Origin: Bacteroidia bacterium | GTDB taxonomy: Bacteria > Bacteroidota > Bacteroidia > Bacteroidales > Azobacteroidaceae | Assembly (NCBI GenBank): GCA_025999935.1 | Contig: BNXY01000035.1 | Location: forward strand, 1-28,714 | Direction: 5' to 3' | Length of the DNA stretch: 28,714 nt | Shown here: one piece after another, positions 24,537 to 28,714 of the stretch | Layout: each line of letters opens with the position of its first letter | Position numbering within the stretch: the stretch's first letter is position 1 | Translations under genes and position numbers: made by a program | Notes under the pieces: model-generated | Seen by the model: the letters and a program-made list of their open reading frames with translations, nothing else | What the model was told of the DNA's origin: nothing | Databases searched by the model: none

Positions 24537-24562
24537 GTTTACTAAACATGTATGTTTCATAC
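24537..24562. promoter_or_regulatory. Two adjacent short palindromes upstream of GH97
   Basis: GTTTACTAAAC (24537-24547, 5-bp arms, one-base centre) is followed two bases later by GTATGTTTCATAC (24550-24562, 5-bp arms, three-base centre). Both are perfect. They lie in the 111-base gap between the DUF5107-TPR and GH97 genes, next to an A+T-rich stretch. They could be an operator for internal regulation of the operon; no regulator gene is in the window. Confidence 0.35.
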
Positions 24563-24590
24563 GTATATAATATATTTTTTTAATGTTTTT

Positions 24591-27500
24591 TTATTTATTC
24601 AAGAACTGCTTTGGCCAGATTAGATTTTTATTCATCTGGAGGGCTTGAGTGAACTCTGTACGGGCTTGGGATGCGTTGCCTTCGTACAGGTAAACTAAAC
24701 CATTAAGATAATGCAGGTTGGCTAAGCGTTCGGAACGGGTGCCATCTTCACCGAATTTGGAGAACTCATCTATTACAGATGGACTTTCTAATTGAGTTTT
24801 CACCCCTTCCTTCAACGATTGAATCAGTTTATCGGCTTCGCCGGTTTTACCCAATTCCTTAAAAGCTTGCGCTTGGAAATAGCTGTTGTCAGACAATAGT
24901 CCAAAAGAAGAGCGACGGTTGCTGCGTGATGCGGACGCAATCTCGAAGCCGGCGTTCGCTTTTTCGACATTCCCTATTTGTTTATAGGCTTGACCCATGT
25001 AGTAGTAGCCTTTAGTGCTGTGTCCGCCGCCGTCGGGACGACCTACTTCTAAGTTTTCGGGATACAAATCGGCTGCCTCAAATTCCTTGATGGCGGCAGC
25101 ATATTTCTTACCGTCGAGCAACTTGATACCCTTTAGCAGGTGAGCATCCACATAGTAGTTATGTACCTGTCCGCCGCCTTCCCATACGTGGAAATGACTG
25201 TCGGCCAATATTTTGATGCCTTTATCATAAGCGCCTGTTTCGTTGTAGAGACCCAAGAGGCGGATAACGGCGTCATCATGTTTGAGTACCGTCTTGAGGT
25301 TCTTCTCAAGTAAAGCCAGGCGGTCTTTGGCCGGCTTACCTGTTTGTTCGTACAACTGGTCTAACTCCAAGAATACGCGCGGGTCGGAAGGATCGGCTTT
25401 GATGGATTGTTCGTAAGTGGCAATAGCTTTCGCCGTCTTTCCTGCGCGGCTATATCCGAAAGCTAAATTGCGGTTGGCACGGGCAAAAAGAGGTTCAGCC
25501 TTGACGGCGGTTTCCCATGCTTCAACGCCCTTCTCCTTCTGTTCCAGATAATAGTAAAGATTACCCAGATAGAAAGAAACTTTACTATCCGCCGGATTGG
25601 TTTGAAGGGCTGTATTCAATATCTCTATCTCTTCGAGGCGAAAGGGAAAACAGTAACCCGAAGATTGAGCCGCTGCCTTTTTGAAGAGTTGCTCAGCCGC
25701 ATCGCTATTCCCAATTTTGAGGTTATAATATCCATCATAGTAGTAAACCAGCGGGGAGGCAGCATAAGGTTCGCCAATACGTGCAGCCTCATCAAGCAAG
25801 TCGATGGCTTCTTTATAGGCGCCGGTATTGCCATAGTCTATTGCCAATTCCAATAGTTCTTGCAGACGTACCAAACCATCTCCACGGTTGTTGTCGGCTT
25901 TTTCGAGAAAAGAAGCTCCCTGTCCAGCCAGTATGCTTTGTTCGGATAAACTCCAATAATCGAGCGGGTCGATGTCAAGAACTTGTTTCAATACTTCTTC
26001 GGCTTCACTTTTTTTACCTGTCTTCCTTAATAACAGGGCTTTGAAAGTAAGCGCTTTGGTGTCGCGAACACCTACATTGAGCGCTTGGGTTATGTCTTCA
26101 AGAGCTGTTTTATAGTTACCCGAAAGAGAAGCTATCTGAGCCAGGGCTACATAAGCCGGATGCTGGAAAGTAGGATACCAAGCGGCATGCCAATACTGGT
26201 CTGACGCTTCCTTATACTTGCCCAGCGCCTGATAAACTACACCGAGATAGTAATGAGGTTCGGTATCTTTCACGGTGGTATAGTCTTTTGACAAGCGGTT
26301 GATCGCCCGTTGCAAATGTTCCTCAGCCGGTTTCCATTCGCCTTTGCGGGCATAACGAATACCAACTATGGTATTGACGCGGGCATCGTTCGGGTTGCGT
26401 TTGAGGGCTTCATTGTAAAAGTCCATCGGGTCGAGGCGGGCATTGTGGAACTGTTCCAAGCGCAGACCTGCAAGATAAAGTTCTTCCGTTGTCTTGTACT
26501 CGGTCACCGGTTTGGTAGGTTCTACTACTTCGGGTAGCGGTTTCTCCTCCGGAACAACCGGAGAATAGGCTACCAATTCTTTTCCGTTGGCCTCTATAAG
26601 CACAGCGCGAAGGTCGGTGTCTTTTGCCGAAGCGGGAACATCAATTTCTTTGGTGAAAGGAGTAGCAGGATCTATCGTGAGGGTTTGTTCAAAAATCGTT
26701 GTACTGCCATTAGTAAGACGAATCTTGGCATCAGCAAACTTTGCGGAAGCATTGAATCCGAGGAATACCTTGCCGGGGGCAGTCCGTTCGAGGTTGACGG
26801 CAGCGTCGTCCGTAGCATTCTTTACCGATTTGATTTCGCGTATGGGATACCAGCGTTGGGTAAATTCACGAATCTCGCCCGGTCCAATCCAGCTATAATC
26901 GGGCTGGTTGTTGGAATAAGCGCCCACCATCAGTTCCAAGTAGTCGCCATCATTATCGGATAGCATGGTATTCCACATTTGACCGGTTGGGTTATTGCCC
27001 CAGAGGAAAAATTTCTTTCCGCCTACAATATGATGATTGGCTACATGTACGGTTCCTGCATGCTTACCATGGTCGTAACCGGCAAGGAAGTCATCGTCGA
27101 AGTTCCATGCAAAGATAGAACGGCTACCGGCAGTGAAGTTTTTCCACCAAGCCAGCGCCTCCTCTTTTCCGCTTCCACGACTTATTTCGCCATTCGGCCA
27201 GCGGGTGAAAGCCACCTTCGAGTGGTCGGCGCCAAACTGAGTGGAGGGCGGGAATATCACTTCGTAGTTTTCATTGGTATGTACCGATACATTGGCCCAA
27301 TAGAGCATAGACTGCACGAATGGCGAACGGTTCATAATCTTCACGCGGGCTTCCACCCATGAACGACCGGGATAAACCGTTACGCCGATAGACCATTTGA
27401 TGCGGTGGCGAAGCTCTGTTTCACCTACCCATATCGTCTTGCTGCCATCGGCATTTTCTTCCATCTTCCAGTCAATCGGCATATTGCTTGAGGGGCGGTG

Positions 27501-27920
27501 GTGATGGGGAAAGTTCCATTCCACGCCGCCAGAGAGCCAGGCTCCCAACATACCAATCAAAGCCGGTTTGATACCGGTCTGACGATAGAATATCTCATAC
27601 CCGTTTGTCTTGTCGGTAGCCGAGAGGATACGTCCGCCAATTTCGGGTAATACACATACATTCACATACTCGTTCTCCACATAGAGGGCGTTGTACGTTT
27701 TGTCAATCTTGTTATCCGTCAGAATATCATACAGTGGATAGGGATAGATATGACCCTGTGCGCCCTGATATGCTCGTCCGGTAAAGAAGATGGAGTTGGC
27801 GTCCGGCGCCCCCACCTCATAGGTGGGGAGTGTAAGAGGCTTTTGTTCAATTTTTACCCCTTGGCAAAAGACCAAATCGCTAATACCCAACAAATAAAAT
27901 AGAAAAAACATTCTTTTCAT
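24591..27920 (-). CDS. DUF5107 domain protein with C-terminal TPR array (secreted)
   Basis: The ATG at 27920 (1109 residues) begins the signal peptide MKRMFFLFYLLGISDLVFC; the open frame extends two codons further to a TTG, which I rejected. Residues ~45-360 are the DUF5107 region: YVENEYVNVCVLPEIGGRIL, GGVEWNFPHHHRPSS, FTRWPNGEISRGSG and PGEIREFTQRWYPI. This pattern resembles a galactose-mutarotase-like beta-sandwich that handles carbohydrate. After a short Ig-like linker (~370-460), residues ~480-1105 consist of TPR repeats (for example YYLGVVYQALGKYKEASDQY and FYLGNLYYYLEQKEKGVEAW). The family is common beside glycoside hydrolases of Bacteroidota and its biochemical activity is not established to my knowledge. 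It is the first gene of the six-gene operon and could be a sugar-binding scaffold or an enzyme. Confidence 0.85.
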   Translation of the reverse strand: MKRMFFLFYLLGISDLVFCQGVKIEQKPLTLPTYEVGAPDANSIFFTGRAYQGAQGHIYPYPLYDILTDNKIDKTYNALYVENEYVNVCVLPEIGGRILSATDKTNGYEIFYRQTGIKPALIGMLGAWLSGGVEWNFPHHHRPSSNMPIDWKMEENADGSKTIWVGETELRHRIKWSIGVTVYPGRSWVEARVKIMNRSPFVQSMLYWANVSVHTNENYEVIFPPSTQFGADHSKVAFTRWPNGEISRGSGKEEALAWWKNFTAGSRSIFAWNFDDDFLAGYDHGKHAGTVHVANHHIVGGKKFFLWGNNPTGQMWNTMLSDNDGDYLELMVGAYSNNQPDYSWIGPGEIREFTQRWYPIREIKSVKNATDDAAVNLERTAPGKVFLGFNASAKFADAKIRLTNGSTTIFEQTLTIDPATPFTKEIDVPASAKDTDLRAVLIEANGKELVAYSPVVPEEKPLPEVVEPTKPVTEYKTTEELYLAGLRLEQFHNARLDPMDFYNEALKRNPNDARVNTIVGIRYARKGEWKPAEEHLQRAINRLSKDYTTVKDTEPHYYLGVVYQALGKYKEASDQYWHAAWYPTFQHPAYVALAQIASLSGNYKTALEDITQALNVGVRDTKALTFKALLLRKTGKKSEAEEVLKQVLDIDPLDYWSLSEQSILAGQGASFLEKADNNRGDGLVRLQELLELAIDYGNTGAYKEAIDLLDEAARIGEPYAASPLVYYYDGYYNLKIGNSDAAEQLFKKAAAQSSGYCFPFRLEEIEILNTALQTNPADSKVSFYLGNLYYYLEQKEKGVEAWETAVKAEPLFARANRNLAFGYSRAGKTAKAIATYEQSIKADPSDPRVFLELDQLYEQTGKPAKDRLALLEKNLKTVLKHDDAVIRLLGLYNETGAYDKGIKILADSHFHVWEGGGQVHNYYVDAHLLKGIKLLDGKKYAAAIKEFEAADLYPENLEVGRPDGGGHSTKGYYYMGQAYKQIGNVEKANAGFEIASASRSNRRSSFGLLSDNSYFQAQAFKELGKTGEADKLIQSLKEGVKTQLESPSVIDEFSKFGEDGTRSERLANLHYLNGLVYLYEGNASQARTEFTQALQMNKNLIWPKQFLNK

Positions 27921-27965
27921 AAACAATTATTTTTTGATATACTCTCACATAATCTATATATTCCG

Positions 27966-27973
27966 CAAATTTA
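27966..27973 (-). promoter_or_regulatory. Possible -7 box (TAAATTTG) for the polysaccharide operon
   Basis: On the minus strand TAAATTTG fits TAnnTTTG and lies about 45 bases ahead of the DUF5107-TPR ATG, within the 83-base gap after the upstream GH43. No TTTG is found at the -33 position, so a regulated or activator-dependent promoter, or none at all, is possible. Confidence 0.35.
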
Positions 27974-28003
27974 CTATTTTTTCGCCAATCTTTATTCCCT
28001 TCC

Positions 28004-28714
28004 TCATAATAAGGTATTCAAATCCCATTGGTCAAACCATTTCAAAACGGGTAATCCGTTTTCAAACATGATAGGCAGCCAGATGTACCGGCCATCAATG
28101 GGATGCTTGGGCATCCAACGATCGGCCATGAAGATAAAGGCGTCCTTTTTCCCGGCAACCGGTAGAATATAAGTGCTTTGTCCGTTGAAGGTAAGGTCGC
28201 TGTCTTTTCCTACACATGGATTGGGATGCTCTGTCCATGGCCCGGTGATTTTGTTGGCGGTATGCAGGCGGGCGGCATTCGGTCGCCAACCCGTACATCC
28301 CGATGTAATCATGAAGTAACGTCCATCTTTTTTGAATAGAGCAGGCGCTTCGTTCCACCCTGCCGGTGCAACCCGATAATATTTACCGGTATAGTCCAGA
28401 TAATCACCGGTTAATTCGGCAATATGTAATGTCTTGTTTTCTTCGGAAGCATAAATATGGTAGGCTTTTTCATCGTCGTCAACATACAATGTCATATCGC
28501 GCGACATTTGCCCGGCCTTGAAATCCCGGCGCACGAACAACCCTTCTTTTATCGCTTCATCCCATGCCGGCGAATTTCGATCTTTTATATCCGAAGCGAT
28601 TACCGGCGAATTTCGCTGTTCCTTGGTCATGTTCACAGGCCAGATTCCGGCATTTGGGCGCAGTGATTTTAGAAAACGGTACGGACCTGTTACGTTGTCG
28701 CTCACTGCAATACC
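28004..28714 (-). CDS. GH43 family enzyme, C-terminal part (cut by right edge)
   Basis: The frame enters from beyond the right edge as GIAVSDNVTGPYRFLKSLRP, so the N-terminus with the catalytic base is outside the window. The apparent GTG start at 28705 is internal. About 236 residues are visible: SRDMTLYVDDDEKAYHIYAS (a pKa-modulating Asp lies here), GWNEAPALFKKDGRYFMITS (Glu as the expected proton donor), then GWRPNAARLHTANKITGPWT. The end, FNGQSTYILPVAGKKDAFIF followed by MADRWMPKHPIDGRYIWLPI, is the closing pattern of GH43 enzymes related to exo-beta-1,3-galactanases (subfamily 24/34 type). If so, the target could contain a beta-galactan as in type II arabinogalactan; this is inference. 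The gene lies 83 bases upstream of the DUF5107-TPR start and may belong to the same locus. Confidence 0.85.
   Translation of the reverse strand, partial: GIAVSDNVTGPYRFLKSLRPNAGIWPVNMTKEQRNSPVIASDIKDRNSPAWDEAIKEGLFVRRDFKAGQMSRDMTLYVDDDEKAYHIYASEENKTLHIAELTGDYLDYTGKYYRVAPAGWNEAPALFKKDGRYFMITSGCTGWRPNAARLHTANKITGPWTEHPNPCVGKDSDLTFNGQSTYILPVAGKKDAFIFMADRWMPKHPIDGRYIWLPIMFENGLPVLKWFDQWDLNTLL

Noticed and set aside
24480..24560. Upstream ATG giving GH97 a 27-residue extension
   Set aside because: The extension is partly coded by the palindromic repeat and hides the signal peptide; kept only as a possible alternative.
28703..28705. GTG as the start of the right-edge GH43
   Set aside because: The frame continues upstream as GIAV, the normal interior of a GH43 domain, so the gene is cut by the window.

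Overview
The window looks like a chromosomal segment of a Bacteroidales-type Bacteroidota. The evidence is the promoter style (TAnnTTTG -7 boxes), weak A-rich ribosome sites, several secreted proteins with short signal peptides, a TPR protein paired with an outer-membrane barrel, a zinc-less TopA with C-terminal repeats, and a long operon of secreted polysaccharide enzymes. No tRNA, rRNA, CRISPR array or complete insertion sequence is visible.

Bases 1-8029 (all minus strand) form a housekeeping and envelope block: a signal-peptide TPR protein, an outer-membrane beta-barrel protein, DNA topoisomerase I (topA) and a DUF554 membrane protein. The conserved C-terminus of the DUF554 protein is lost near base 100. 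Bases 8030-8357 carry no protein gene but hold a divergent promoter pair and a candidate small RNA of about 120 nt with its own intrinsic terminator. Bases 8358-10438 encode an ABC-2 exporter (ATPase and permease, overlapping stop and start) followed by a membrane-anchored 2x[4Fe-4S] ferredoxin-like protein. Bases 10552-12117 encode a secreted M28 metallopeptidase.

Bases 12283-15348 are a small plus-strand island set among minus-strand genes. It starts with the last 46 codons of a restriction-modification methyltransferase, then an A+T-rich AbiH-family abortive-infection gene, a decayed RAYT/IS200-like transposase, an unidentified 132-residue protein and a RhuM-family protein. This is the accessory, probably phage-defence, part of the window.

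Bases 15374-28714 (all minus) hold a tightly packed operon for uronic-acid-containing polysaccharide breakdown: DUF5107-TPR protein, GH97, GH88 unsaturated glucuronyl hydrolase, alginate-lyase-family protein, heparinase II/III-family lyase and GH43. A second GH43 runs off the right edge. Two lyase-type enzymes create unsaturated uronate ends, GH88 would remove them, and GH97/GH43 would trim neutral sugars. No SusC/SusD pair lies inside the window.

A 30-base palindromic repeat of the GTCATTGCGGGCTTGA type occurs twice in opposite orientation. One copy is read in frame inside the heparinase-family lyase. The other lies 10 bases before the GH97 start codon. Together with the RAYT remnant this suggests past REP-type element activity in this locus.
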